The position numbers and the translations under genes are program-made. The notes under the pieces are model-generated. The model did not search any database. It saw nothing but the letters and a program-made list of their open reading frames with translations, and was not told the DNA's origin. From Phallusia mammillata (taxonomy: Eukaryota > Chordata > Ascidiacea > Phlebobranchia > Ascidiidae): a stretch of DNA of 64,000 bases. This document shows positions 23,453-36,400 of the stretch, in pieces. The stretch covers positions 1 to 64,000 of the forward strand of contig QLIY01000415.1 in assembly GCA_003260075.1 (NCBI GenBank), read 5' to 3'. Positions within the stretch are counted from its first letter, which is position 1. Each line of letters begins with the position of its first letter.

Positions 23453-24487
23453 AGGGTTGCCAGGTACTGTCGGCTGGATTCGGACAGTATTTGTCTGCTA
23501 ATCGGACATTTTAGGACAAAAAAAAAACGAGAGCGTATAATTGCTAACAAGGTATCAATATCGAGGTGCAAACTTTTTGTGCGTTTACGTTACCTAAACT
23601 NNNNNNNNNNNNNNNNNNNNNNNNNNNNNNNNNNNNNNNNNNNNNNNNNNNNNNNNNNNNNNNNNNNNNNNNNNNNNNNNNNNNNNNNNNNNNNNNNNNN
23701 NNNNNNNNNNNNNNNNNNNNNNNNNNNNNNNNNNNNNNNNNNNNNNNNNNNNNNNNNNNNNNNNNNNNNNNNNNNNNNNNNNNNNNNNNNNNNNNNNNNN
23801 NNNNNNNNNNNNNNNNNNNNNNNNNNNNNNNNNNNNNNNNNNNNNNNNNNNNNNNNNNNNNNNNNNNNNNNNNNNNNNNNNNNNNNNNNNNNNNNNNNNN
23901 NNNNNNNNNNNNNNNNNNNNNNNNNNNNNNNNNNNNNNNNNNNNNNNNNNNNNNNNNNNNNNNNNNNNNNNNNNNNNNNNNNNNNNNNNNNNNNNNNNNN
24001 NNNNNNNNNNNNNNNNNNNNNNNNNNNNNNNNNNNNNNNNNNNNNNNNNNNNNNNNNNNNNNNNNNNNNNNNNNNNNNNNNNNNNNNNNNNNNNNNNNNN
24101 NNNNNNNNNNNNNNNNNNNNNNNNNNNNNNNNNNNNNNNNNNNNNNNNNNNNNNNNNNNNNNNNNNNNNNNNNNNNNNNNNNNNNNNNNNNNNNNNNNNN
24201 NNNNNNNNNNNNNNNNNNNNNNNNNNNNNNNNNNNNNNNNNNNNNNNNNNNNNNNNNNNNNNNNNNNNNNNNNNNNNNNNNNNNNNNNNNNNNNNNNNNN
24301 NNNNNNNNNNNNNNNNNNNNNNNNNNNNNNNNNNNNNNNNNNNNNNNNNNNNNNNNNNNNNNNNNNNNNNNNNNGACATATTATGACAAAAAACTAAATG
24401 TCCTAATGATTTTTAGGCGTCGGACACAGCATGTGAAATTAGGCCAATTTATTGTTTTTTGTCCGATTTTTAGGCCATCTGGCAACC
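23453..24487. mobile_element. Transposon spanning the assembly gap
   Basis: A 12-base direct repeat ATGGATACAATC occurs at 23441-23452 and 24488-24499. Directly inside are inverted ends GGTTGCCAG (left, near 23455) and CTGGCAACC (right, ending 24487). The 774-base gap (23601-24374) is therefore inside this element. Its size and content cannot be read. Confidence 0.7.
23601..24374. other. Assembly gap (774 N)
   Basis: The run of N has no sequence information. A further single N is at 25895. Long open frames reported through this region would be artefacts of the N run. Confidence 1.
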
Positions 24488-25540
24488 ATGGATACAATCT
24501 TTACAACTGTGGCAAAACCAACAACTGCATTTCTGTTTTTGACGTCATAATTGATAACAGATTGATTCGTCTACTTTACATTCTACATTGATTTGAACAG
24601 CAACTTTTTTAAAATGTTGTAACATCAAAAAAAAATATTAATTACGTTTTGAGAATATATTGCTTCTTGCCTGTTATATAACAGTATGGCAATTAAGTTC
24701 CAGAACCTTTATATAGCACGAAACTAGATGGGCAAGTTTTTGTTATGTACGGTTCACAACAGCACTTGGAAAACCTTGATTAAGAATGGAAATACGTTTA
24801 AACTATGGCTTTGTGGCAATTTGTGCTTGCACTGGTGCAGTTGAATATCTAGAACAATTCAAATTGTATAATGCGTGTATAATAAAAGGCACGATCTGAA
24901 TTTTGAAATGTCAAATATAGCATAACATTTATCAGTTTTATTTTAAGTATTTGCTATTTAAAGTACAATGCTTATTGAACCATTTGTAGGCTACTTGCAG
25001 GTAAATAAACACAAAAGTTAAAGTCAGGACTCTAATTAACTCAGCGGGATAAGTTCTAACTGTCACCAGGGTGATAAAAGTGGTGCCTCATTTTCAAGCA
25101 GGGATATGGGTCACAATAAACACAATCTCAAGAAATTGCGACAGACAAGCCGAGTTCGCACCACCATTTTAGTGCGACCACAAGTCTAGTAGCTGCCCAG
25201 GGGATTAGGCTTCAAAGGTGCCGCTATTAAACGTTGAAACTTTCAAATCTTTTTCCACAATTGTATTTTCTGTAATTTGTCACATAGTAAAAAGTATGTT
25301 ACAAAACAAATTGGTTTATCTGTTAAAACTGAGGTAGATAGACTTATCAAATATGCATGAAAATTCAACCCTTCGATCGACAACAAATCCAATGATTGTT
25401 GGACTCACGACTCCATAGCTGTTTGGCCGAATATGGTCATGTTAAAGCACCCTTTCTTGTGGTAATTAACGTATCGTATGACCTTATAGGCATTTAAATA
25501 AGTGACTCGGTTTGATTTTATTATTACTGTACCCTTAGAA

Positions 25541-26223
25541 CAGGGGTTCCCAACCGGTGGTACGCGTACCACTAGTGGTACGCGAAGGGTTTTTAGGTGG
25601 TACGCGAGTAGCTTCTGTTTTGTTCACAAAAACCTCAATTTGCAACTTTATATTTTGTTTGTCTGGTTTTGTTTACAAAAAAACAGTCCCCAGGCCTATT
25701 GTCATTGTTACGTAACTATTCCTGTTGTTTCGTATCATTACGATCTTCAAAATACAGGTCATGTCAATTCTCAACAAAAAGCATAGTTGCTACTTGCTAT
25801 GAAAAGCCGAACAACGCTGCGGCACAGTGGGCGTTAATTATGTCAAATGATTGCTCTTGATAGATATATCTACTGTTTTGGTGCTTAAGATAGCNAGACA
25901 ACGCTCTACTGTGAGCTAACACACCACTTTATGACGTCACAAACAGTTTTAAGCATTATCACGACAAGTTGTGATGAAGTTTATTATTGGGCAATAATTT
26001 AATTTAAAGCCCTAGGACTAGGTAATATAAAAGTAACGCTACGAGGCGTCAAAAAGTAGATGCTGTAATGGTCACTATAACAAGCGACCCAACAGAATGT
26101 TCAGGCGACCCAACTTTGGGTTGGGAACCACTGCTGTAGAGCACATTAGTGCTCTATGGTGGTACGTGTGGCAGTGCAGAGCGTCCAGGTGGTACGGGAT
26201 CGTAAAAAGGTTGGGAACCCCTG
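25541..26223. mobile_element. hAT-like element, CAGGGGTTCCCAAC ends
   Basis: The termini CAGGGGTTCCCAACC and GGTTGGGAACCCCTG are perfect 15-base inverted repeats. They are flanked by the perfect 8-base target duplication CCTTAGAA at 25533-25540 and 26224-26231. The interior is rich in GGTACG and has a GGTTGGGAACCACTG motif near 26120, which suggests a second, nested terminus. I see no transposase. Confidence 0.9.
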
Positions 26224-27045
26224 CCTTAGAAGGTATAGTGAAGTGCATATAATCCGTCTAGTCTCAAATATTTGCTCGGCCTTGATACTGTGTCCCCAAT
26301 TGAAGCACTTGAAAGACGTCACATAGGTTTTGTGACCTAGTCTGTGATGACGCCATAGTGCACGAAATATCTTTTGAACAAACAAAAACTTAAAAGTATA
26401 ATAGTACTTTCCAATAGTAGCCTACATGTTATACGAACAGAAATATGTTTTACTTTTATTATTTGTTTTTCATTTTTGTGACAAAATTTGCTTTGTCCAA
26501 AACCAAACGGCTTTTGTCAAAACATATCCTTGTATTAGAATGCAGGTATTATGAAATGACAGTGCTTGAAACATTTGAACGTCTATTTTGGCACAGGATA
26601 TTACAGCTCATGATAAATAAGCAGCTGTAGGCTTACAAAACAACGCAGTTGTTCATTGCTGTTCATTTGGTGAAACTGCTTACAAGGAAAAAAAACTTGT
26701 AAAGGAATGCAAGCGTATCGGCAGATGTTGTTCGCCCAGTCCAAGTGAACAAAAGCTATCCTTGTGCGAAGGCAGTGATGCATAGGTAACCTGAATTCGA
26801 AGACTTCACATCGTCACGCGATTTCCGCTCGTCTGGCCGCAGCCGAGACAACTTTTTTCCTTCGAGCGAATCCTTTTGACTTGAGGCCGATCTATTGCAA
26901 GGGAGCTATCACTGCCGCTCCCGGCGCGGCCACAGTTGTTAGACGCTACCGCTGGTTTGATTTTACGAAGGGCGACAGAAGAGCTTTGGCCACGGTTAGG
27001 TCCGTGACCAACCGACGTAATAGTCGTTCAATTGTGAGCGAAGCA

Positions 27046-27163
27046 ATGGACACCAGCACATCGTCCATTGTTACGCCACAATGGTTCACGAAGTCAGCGA
27101 TTAGAACAGCGTTATGGCAATGCTGGTTCGTTTTGCTGTTCTTTCTAGTGACAGCCGGCGCCG
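27046..27163 (+). other. Collagen signal-peptide exon and start codon
   Basis: The exon encodes 39 residues with a basic stretch followed by the hydrophobic core [17 protein letters not shown], and ends in a GTAAGT donor. The frame is open further upstream but has no earlier ATG, so 27046 is the supported start. The signal anchor is unusually far from the N terminus (core at about 28-39). Confidence 0.85.
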
Positions 27164-27371
27164 GTAAGTAACATTAATTTGATGTTTTTGTATCCTAAAC
27201 GTACCCTAAACTAAGGTCAAATCTTCACATAGTACGGAGTACCCTAACATGAAACTGTTGGCAAGGTTTGCTACGTTTTACTGGTGCGGCGCATTAGTGT
27301 ACTTCTGTAAGATCAAATGCGTTTAGCGAACCGCCGAGCATCGACTCGCTAACGCCGTTTTAAACAAATAT

Positions 27372-27435
<64 letters not shown>

Positions 27436-30400
27436 AAACGTAGATTTGCCAATCTGTCATTATATCAAGCGGAAAACAGCAAAGTATGTTGCGACGCTTC
27501 ATATTTGGTTGAATGCACAAAAAACCGCCTCTGCAAAACAAGAGGAGAGCAATGTTGCAAGCTTTCACACATGACAAAGCGCCAGGAATTCGTGTTTTTT
27601 AATTTAAGTCTAGACAAAATGCCGCGGTTTTGCATTTTCTGCGCTCGTTGAGAGGAATTTTCAGACTAGATCGGAAATTGAACGTGCAATTGACCAAAAT
27701 TGCTTTTGACTGTCTGAGTTTAAATATTTCCAATTTTGGGCAAACGAATTTTTTACTGCCTGTCACGGGACAATGAACATTGTTTACAAACATTCTTTAC
27801 GTAACAACGCACGTATAGTAAAATACACTAGTGCGGGTCGCTATAGTTCAAAACTTACAAACTTATTTGCTATTTAATGATGAAAATAACGGCCCAGCAA
27901 GAAGTAAAAAGCGATAAGCTTTATTGTTCAAACGTTTTAGCAAATTTGTTATTTGACGTTGTGAAAATTGTTTAGCTGACAATTATGGACATCTTTTGTC
28001 ATTTCAGAGAAAATTGACCTTCTGGAGAGATTGCAAGTAGCCACAGGAGTGGGGGTTGTCCCTGTACCTGGCATTTGTCAGTCTGCCAAGAAACGAGATG
28101 CCACAAGGAGTGCATATCGAATATCCAACCAGACTCAGCTGATGTTCCCATCAAGCTATGTCTTCCAACCATTTGTCAACCGTAAATCTAACACTTTACA
28201 TATTCATTGAATTATGTGACTGTAGTAAACCTTATTTTTTATTGTGACATAAAGTAAACAAGCTTCTTAAGTACCATTGTTTTGTTACTTGGGATAATTT
28301 TTGGAAGATGCCCTAAAACATTATAAGCACTGCTTCTGGCCTAACTGTTTGTGTAAAGATTCTTATTGTATCTTATTGTTTTCCTAATAAACATTTCCTC
28401 TTTAAACCACAGAACCGGGACTTCCAAATGAATTTTCGATCATGGCCACTGTTCGTGTCAATGGCGATAGCATTCAGCCTTTTCTTCTGAGGATGAAGCA
28501 TCAAATGACATGGCAACAATTTGGCATCCAAATTGGTGAAAATGCAGAGTTACACTACAACGACAATTCGGATGAGGGACCAGGAAGAGCAATATTTGAG
28601 GGGGTGAAGTTGAATGATGGAAGGTAAATAACAGACATATTTAGAATGACAGTATTTCAAGCCCATGTTCATGCACTTGCTTCGTGTAAATTAAGCCATA
28701 GTGCTTGCACTGCTTGGAAACTTTTGATGTGACTATAGTAAATTGGTTTGGTTTAATAATATTTTGTACGAAATCAATGCGATTTTTCATTTGGTACTGT
28801 AAACCTAAATCTAGAAAAAGATATCTTTATACTTGCTAAAAGATACTGATGATGCTTTAAAGGTGAAATATATACATCTAATATCCTTAAGGATAAGTGA
28901 CTTAATGTTTTTCAAAAACCTTTTTCTTGCATTTTTAAGACATAAAAAGTTTTAAAACATGAAATTTTTTCATTTAGACATTTTCTTTAACTACCAAGTG
29001 GTTTAATGTCTGTAACTTATAAACTAAAGCTTAACTTTCAATAAGGTTATTAGTCTGAAGCTGAACCACATTCAAGTGACTAAGTGTGTGGGTGTGGGTT
29101 GCTTGTGGTTTACTTTGGTTTCCCATCTCCAAAAATGACTGAACACTTTTCAGACAATTACCTCAAGTTAACCTTTTCCTTTGAAATTCTGACAAAAATG
29201 AACGTGCTTATGTTTTTGCTTTTACGCTCAGAAATTTGTATTTTCTATTTTAGATGTGTTTTAAATTTAGGCATTTTTGCTTCACATTTGGCACTTGCTA
29301 GAAATTTAATTTGCGTATTTCCTATTTTTCAGAGTGTGTTTTAAATTTGTGCATTTTTGCTTTCAATTTGGCACTTCTAATAAAATTCAATTAATGTAAT
29401 GTACGTTTTTTGTCATTAATAGTTTCTGACACTGTATTTTCTGTGTTGTACAGATGGCATAAAGTTGCATTTTCTGTTTACAACAATCAAGTACGACTCT
29501 TTGTTGATTGTTCACGGGTTGGAGAGGTCCATATATCACGGGACTTATCAGCCTATCTGGACTTGAACGGAATTGTGATTATGGGACAACAAGTTGGCGA
29601 GAATATTGAGACGTTTCAGGTAATAATATAAATTGGGATGTTTTGTACATGCTAAATTTCACAAATTGGACCTTGTCTGTAAACTTATTTATCCTTTCGA
29701 TAGACTTCACTGTATAATTGGAAGCCTGCTGCATCCTGTTGAAATTGTTTACTTTTTAAGTTTAAAAATTTAATTTCAATTTACCATTTGGATTTTGCTT
29801 ATTTGGAGCAGTTGTTGCAATCACCATCTCTGTGAAAATAACACAAAAGACTAACTGGGATTGAAACAACAACAAACAGCTGTAATATTCCCCTTGACAT
29901 CGAACACTTTTTGGCCTAATATCGGTTTGTTTAAAACACTGCCTCAATGTAACCCACATGGACAAAAATTTTTTGGTAGGATAGATTATGTCTTTTTGGC
30001 CACCTGTTTATGCCAATGCCCTAATACACCTTTGCTAAAGGTGACTTAAAAAACTGATCGCAGGCTGCTCAGTTTACAAAAAAAAATCCACAAAAATGCC
30101 TATTTCTTTGTAAAGTTTCATGTGTACTAACATAAAAATCTGTTACTTTCAGGGAGATATTAACAGCCTTATCTTCTCTGATGACCCCACTCATGCTGCT
30201 TTAATGTGTCGCAAGAAATTTAAGCTTGCTCCTGTCTGTACTGCAGCAGCTGCGATTGTGGAGCCCCCAGAAACAGCATTTGTAAGTAGCTTTTAAAAAT
30301 TGAACTTCAACAAAAATTTTCCAACTAATCTGGTGTTTTTTGTTTTTTCTGTAAAGTTGTTGCACATTGCAAAAAATTATATGGCTAAGTAAGTAAAAGA

Positions 30401-33400
30401 ATATTTGTCAAAAAGTGAATAATAAAAGTTGTTTTTTAGGTAACTGCAAATAAAAAACAATTATTTCATAAAACAATTTACGAAAAACATGTATGCAACA
30501 GTGCATGTAGAAGTTTATAATTTACCACATTAAAAACTAATGTTTAATGAGAAAAAACACAACCAAAATAGCTATAGACTTAAAAAGCGACATGCTTTAT
30601 TACTCAAACATTTCAGGAAAATTTAAAAAAAAAAATGTATTTACATAAAAATTATAAGCATATTCTTTTGCAGGTTTCACAGGGAGAAGCCAGAGAAGCT
30701 GCAGCAATCGGTGATGAAGATCAGGCCGGTTTGTTAATTCCAACTGGAGGACCAGGTGGTAGAGGGGATGGTGGCGATGGCAATGGTACAGGTGGATTAA
30801 AGGTAAAAAAGCACACTGATTACATAGTTTTTTTGTTAAATACAAAAAACAAAGTTTGTTAAATAATTTTGTTAAATACTTGGACATGATTTTAAGAATA
30901 CAATTTTAAAAATACATTGTTTGATTAAATAACATGTTTGTTAGATTGCATGAATGAAGCCAAATGCTTGACAAATAACATATTCTTTTTAAAGGGACAA
31001 AAAGGACAAAAAGGAGAAGAAGCAGTAATTGAGCCGGTGTGTAATGTTTTATAAGGCTTGTAAAAATTTTTTGAATTTGAAGAAAAGTGAAATAAATGTG
31101 TTTTCTTCATTTATATCTCAATGTAATGTAGTTTGTTTATCTTTTTAGGACACTTATGTCGCTGGCCCTCCTGGCCCGCCTGGAGACCCGGTATGTAGTT
31201 TTGATGCAAAATTTATTGTTTTGTTTATGTTTAAATTCAAAACTCACAATTAAGTATTCAAGTTGAATTTGTGCAAATGACTTAATAATAAAAATATCTT
31301 CTATTCTTGTTCAGATTAATGATATGAAAATCCAATATAAATAACCTTTCATTTGCATTTATTTTTTAGGGTTTGATTGGGCCGCCTGGTTTTCAAGGTC
31401 CTATGGGTGAACAAGGAGAGCACGGTGACCCGGTATGAATTTGTTTCCAAAACATCAATAAAAATAATAAATTCTGTATGAGACAAATGTAAAACCACTA
31501 CATAACCAAAAACAGAAGACTATTGCTTTTTATAATGGGCATGTATTGTAATAAACAGGGAGAGCCCGGAAGAGATGGAATCTCTGGCGAAAAGGGTTTA
31601 CCAGGACCACCTGGCCGACACATAATGATACCAGTAAGTAAAAAGTCCTAAATTTTTTAATTTCATGTCTCCTAATTCCATTAATCTCTAAATATGACAC
31701 AAAAATGGTTTATTGTTGCCATTGTTTGCTTTAACTGTGATGTAACAATAGAATTTTAACAAGGCCATTACAACATGTAAATATAAAGGAAATCACAAAA
31801 TTTAACTGCATCATGGAGGGTGACCAGTCTTATGCTGATGTTTTCTATGGCATTGGTGTCATGTTAGTGATAGGAGCATTTGTGTTTCACATCTACCAAT
31901 GCTACTGCCCTGAAGAGGTGTTAGTTGACACAGAAGCTGCAGCCGTCTAATCAGTTCAAGACTGAAACAAAGAACTAAACAATAAAACAATGCAAAACAA
32001 GACTTGTGTGGTTACTGTGAATTTTTTGGCTAAAAGGGAAAATTTTCACTGCATTTTGTAACAATAATTTGTGCCATGTAGTTCCGAATTGCAACTCCTG
32101 ATGGACAAAAGGGCCCTGGATCCAATGCTCCTGCTGAGATTCAAGCACAACTGTCTCTAACCCAAGCTCGTGTGAGTATTACAATACACTACATGATTCC
32201 ATCTTAACTTGGCCATATTTTATGATTGACTGTGTCTTTGTCCCAAAGTCTATATAAAACACAAGTTGTCCAACCTATTGTTACGCAATAAAGCCTATGG
32301 AGCCATTTTGTGTCCAAAATGATACAGCGGGTATGGAAAAATAACACATAAATTGTCTGATTTTTACAACATGGAGAGCTTAGACGCAAATTTGATTAGC
32401 CAAATTGAATGAAAATTTCGGGTTCTAACATTTCAACGCAATATTAAAAGCTAAATTGCTGTTTTTCATGTAAATTTGGCCGCTTAATTTTCATGTGAAC
32501 TTTAAATATTTGCGTTCAGCGAACATTATCACCCTCAAATGTTACAACTCAAAAGCTTTATTCGATTTGGCCTATCAAACTCGCGTTAAAGCCCACCAGT
32601 TTGTAAAAATCAGACAATTTATGTGTTTTTCCCTATACCTGCTGTATTAATTTGGACACAAAATGGCGTCCATGCGGCTCTATCGCGTAACAATGGGTTG
32701 GACTACTTGTGTTTTATATATACTTTGCTTTGTCCCTGTGTCCTGGACCTGTTGACTTTCATTACCTAGTGCTGTTTAACCATTTTTTTACAAAAGTATA
32801 ATCCTTTGCTACTAGTTTTACCACATGAATTTTTTTAAATGTCAATAAACCCTTTGACAATTATACAACATTTGTTTTCGCAATAATTTGTAACATTTAC
32901 ATTTTTCACAACTAAAGAACAACTGTATAAACCCCGTTAAACAAACAAATCTTATGCAGTGGCCTGATAAGCAAAAAATTCCGGCAATAAACCATGAAAA
33001 GAGTGACTGGTTTATAACTTTGTACTGTGCAAGAATTTCTCTTTTGTAAACCAAAAATACATTGACACTGCTGTATTGGTTTTAGCTTGCATTAGCTGGA
33101 CCACCTGGACCAAGAGGTGTGGCAGGAATGCCAGGAGCACCAGTAAGTATAGAGATTTTGGTAATATAATGTATGTTGTGGTAACAATTGCCTTTTTTAG
33201 GGTGAATTTGGTCCAGCTGGTGAAAAGGGAGAGTCTGGAGAGCCAGGAATGATGGTATTTATGTTTTTTGATGTTTTTGAATGCTTAGACTACGTTAAAT
33301 ATTTAATTACATGATTTCGTAAGTATGGGAGGTCGCCTATGTTAGTTGGGGCTCAATGAGTTTTTTGGTAAACTGATTAGTTTTTTTTTTCAATTTTTTA

Positions 33401-36400
33401 AAGTTCAAATTTATCAAGTTTAAAGTTTTAATGAATTTTGTTTATTTATTTGACCACTTTTTATTTAATATTGTAAAATAGCAGAAATGATTTTGGATGA
33501 CAAATAACAACAAAAACCTAACCTTTACAGGGTCAACGTGGGCCAAGGGGACCACCTGGTTTGGATGGCCAAACTGGAAAGAGGGTAAGTTCGTAAAAAT
33601 GTGATTACAATTGCAACAAAGCTGTGATAAAAAAGGACAATTGTGTTAAGTGCAAATGGCTCACTTTTTTTCTTTTCAGGGACGGTCCGGTGAGGACGGA
33701 CTTCGTGGAGAACCAGGTTCAGTTGGAATGAAGGTAAATTAATATTTTCGCCTAATTTTCCTTTTTTATGAGTGTTTTAATTAGTGATGTACCGAATCAG
33801 CTACATTTTGGTTCTGCCAAAACCGAATGTTTAGCCGAACAACGAATCATTTATGACGTCAAGTGAAGTCATACACTTTGCATTTGGCATAAAAACATAA
33901 GTTTATCTACCAGGCAATTAGTGCAGAATAGTTGTGTTTCATTGTCATTTTATTAAACTCGGCAAACCATATATTAGGTACAGTAATTATTCTGCATTTT
34001 GAAAAGCTTTACAATAGTGCATGTTGGTTTTCCTACATTCATGATTTTATTTATGCAGGGTGATCGCGGATTTGATGGTTTGCCTGGCTTACCGGGACCA
34101 AAAGGACACAGGGTAAGCTATGTTTACCCAATCAATGTGCCCAAATTCTAACTTTTTTGGTATAAAAATGAAAAAAAATGTGAAACTTTATCATTTTTTG
34201 TCATTGTTATGTTCATAGGTTTAACCATCTTTTCAGTAAAAACGTGGTGTGCTTTGGTGTTTAGCTTAAAATGTACAACTTTTTTACAGGGTGAAACAGG
34301 TCCAGCAGGTCTGCAAGGACCCCCAGGAGAAAATGGAGAAAGGGTAAAACCTTAAAATTTAAATCTTGTTCTTGACTAAAGATTTATTTCAAAATGAATA
34401 ACAATACTAAAATTGTTGCAAAAAATTATTATGTAAATTTAACAAAAAATATTTAATTTACAATTTATGAAAAATGTAAGACTAAAATAGGCACCAAAAC
34501 AATACTGATTTATGCATAGGGTGAACATGGTGATTCTGGACCCAGAGGAATTCCTGGACCACAGGTAACTTGACTCAAAACTGTACAGTTGTTCTGTGTT
34601 TCTGTGGTCAATAAAACCCCAGCAATAAGATATTTGTAAAAAGAAACTTGAACGAATGAAGAACATATATTTTCAGATCATGTTAAATTAACACGAGACA
34701 CATTTATTATCTAAAACATTGACTTTTTTGTTTAAAACAAAGGATTATACTTTGACTTATTGACTCTTCTGTGTATGAAGCAAAATATGTTTTACAGGGT
34801 GCTAGAGGTGAACTGGGACCGCGGGGAACACCTGGGACACAAGGACAACCGGTTTGTAATCTTGAACTTCACAGTTGTAACAAGCAGGGGGGGGGGTTTC
34901 AAGGGTAGTTTGGTAAGTACATTTTATGATGTCTATTAAATGTGTAAACTTCGGTTAATCCGGACCGTTTGGAGCAAACAATTTGTCCAGATGTTGATAT
35001 GTTAAGGCCTTACTACATTACAGGGGGGGGGGATTCAAGGGTAGTTTGGTAAGTACATTTATTGATTTCTATTAAATGTGTAAACTTCGGTTAATCCGGA
35101 CCGTTTGGACCAAACAATTTGTCCAGATGTTGATATGTTAAGGCCTTACTACATTACAAATCATTTGTACCTCAAGTTTTATCCCAATTAGGCAAAGATC
35201 CGAATTAACTAATGTTGATTAGTTAAAGCCTTACCACTTTACCAATTATTAAGTTTTATCCAAATTGGGTGAAGATCTGAACCATTTTTAACTGAGGTTT
35301 TCTGTATATAAATCAATAATAAATCCCGTGAAGTTTAAACAGGTCAATTTTTTCCGTAAAAAGTTGAGTTATGTGATAATACTGGTAAAATTTACACGTG
35401 TTTTTTCAGGGACCGCAAGGTGACCCTGGACCGCCTGGTCAGCAGGGAGCAACTGGTCCGCAGGTGGGTTACGACCATTAGTGAAAATATTACCCAGAGA
35501 AAAGTTTTCATTGCAAATCAAAGACACATATATGATATATTTTAATCAAAAACATAACTGTATAGTGTTCTTTTATTGCATAAACACATATGACTACATT
35601 GTCTTTAACATTTATTCTATATCTTCTTAAACAGGGCATAAATGGACCTCAAGGTCTTATGGGTCCTCCTGGATCCAAGGGACCATCAGGAAAACCTGGT
35701 CTTCCAGGCATTCCAGGTGCTGATGGGATGCCTGGTCACCCTGGCAACGAAGGAGCATCTGGTAGCAAGGGTTCATTGGTAACTATATGTTTCATACAGC
35801 TAGCCAATTATAAAACCACTTTTTGCAAACTTAGAATTGTTGTTTTTTAGGGTCCACCAGGACCACAAGGTCCACAAGGCTACAAAGGACCCAGAGGAGT
35901 TAAGGTATGGCACTTGTTCTGTTTTAATATGAATGTTTATTATTGGTCTGCATAGATGATTCAGGGCTTCATCACTGAGTCTGCATAGTTCAGTTGGTAG
36001 AGCGCGAGCAGAAAAGACTCCTGTCATGTGTTCGAATCCCATCGCAGGCTAGATTTTTCTAATCGAGTTATGAATTTATGTTCATCTTAACTAATATGAA
36101 TGTTTTGTTGGTTGAATTTTGTTCATTGTAAATATTTTGTTTGCAGGGTGAAGGTGGTGTACGTGGAATCAAAGGAAACAAGGGTGACGATGTAAGTTGG
36201 ATTTATCTTTCCCGAGTTTTAATTGGTTATAAGAAACTAAAAAAATGCTCTTGTAGGGTCCTTCTGGGGTGAATGGATACAAAGGAGACATGGGCCCGAA
36301 AGGAGACCAGGTAAGCTTTTGAAAAATTTGTAAAATAAGCTGTTACCATAACAAATTTAATTTCTCACACTGGTGGCTAAAATTATGTAGTCAATTGCAG

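Larger units (their letters stand above)
22892..27045. other. Repeat-rich intergenic region before collagen gene
   Basis: Beyond the elements listed separately, I see no exon here. The final 200 bases before the collagen start codon are markedly more GC-rich than the rest and contain an open but ATG-less frame. They are best read as promoter and 5' UTR of the collagen gene. Confidence 0.5.
30674..32171 (+). other. Collagen variable region and minor triple helix
   Basis: Six exons (30674-30802 to 32082-32171). The first is acidic and Gly-rich and includes a GGRGDGG stretch. The next two small exons of 42 bases each carry GQKGQKGEE and [10 protein letters not shown]. Exons 31370-31432 and 31559-31633 make a short Gly-X-Y helix. 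The last exon, 32082-32171, is the non-helical NC2-like hinge ending in SLTQAR. Confidence 0.85.

Noticed and set aside
23441-24591. Very long open frames through 23601-24374
   Set aside because: The frames are open only because N codons contain no stop.
26881-27045. Upstream extension of the collagen frame
   Set aside because: The frame is open but has no ATG before 27046, and the product there has no signal or domain; it is better read as 5' UTR.
29084-29344. 86-codon ORF in a collagen TSPN intron
   Set aside because: The product is low-complexity and comes from a locally repeated AT-rich intron sequence (GTGTTTTAAATTT twice); no supporting signals.
35980-36055. Functional tRNA gene
   Set aside because: Boxes A and B are good, but the anticodon stem-loop does not fold well and the sequence continues into a shared SINE tail.
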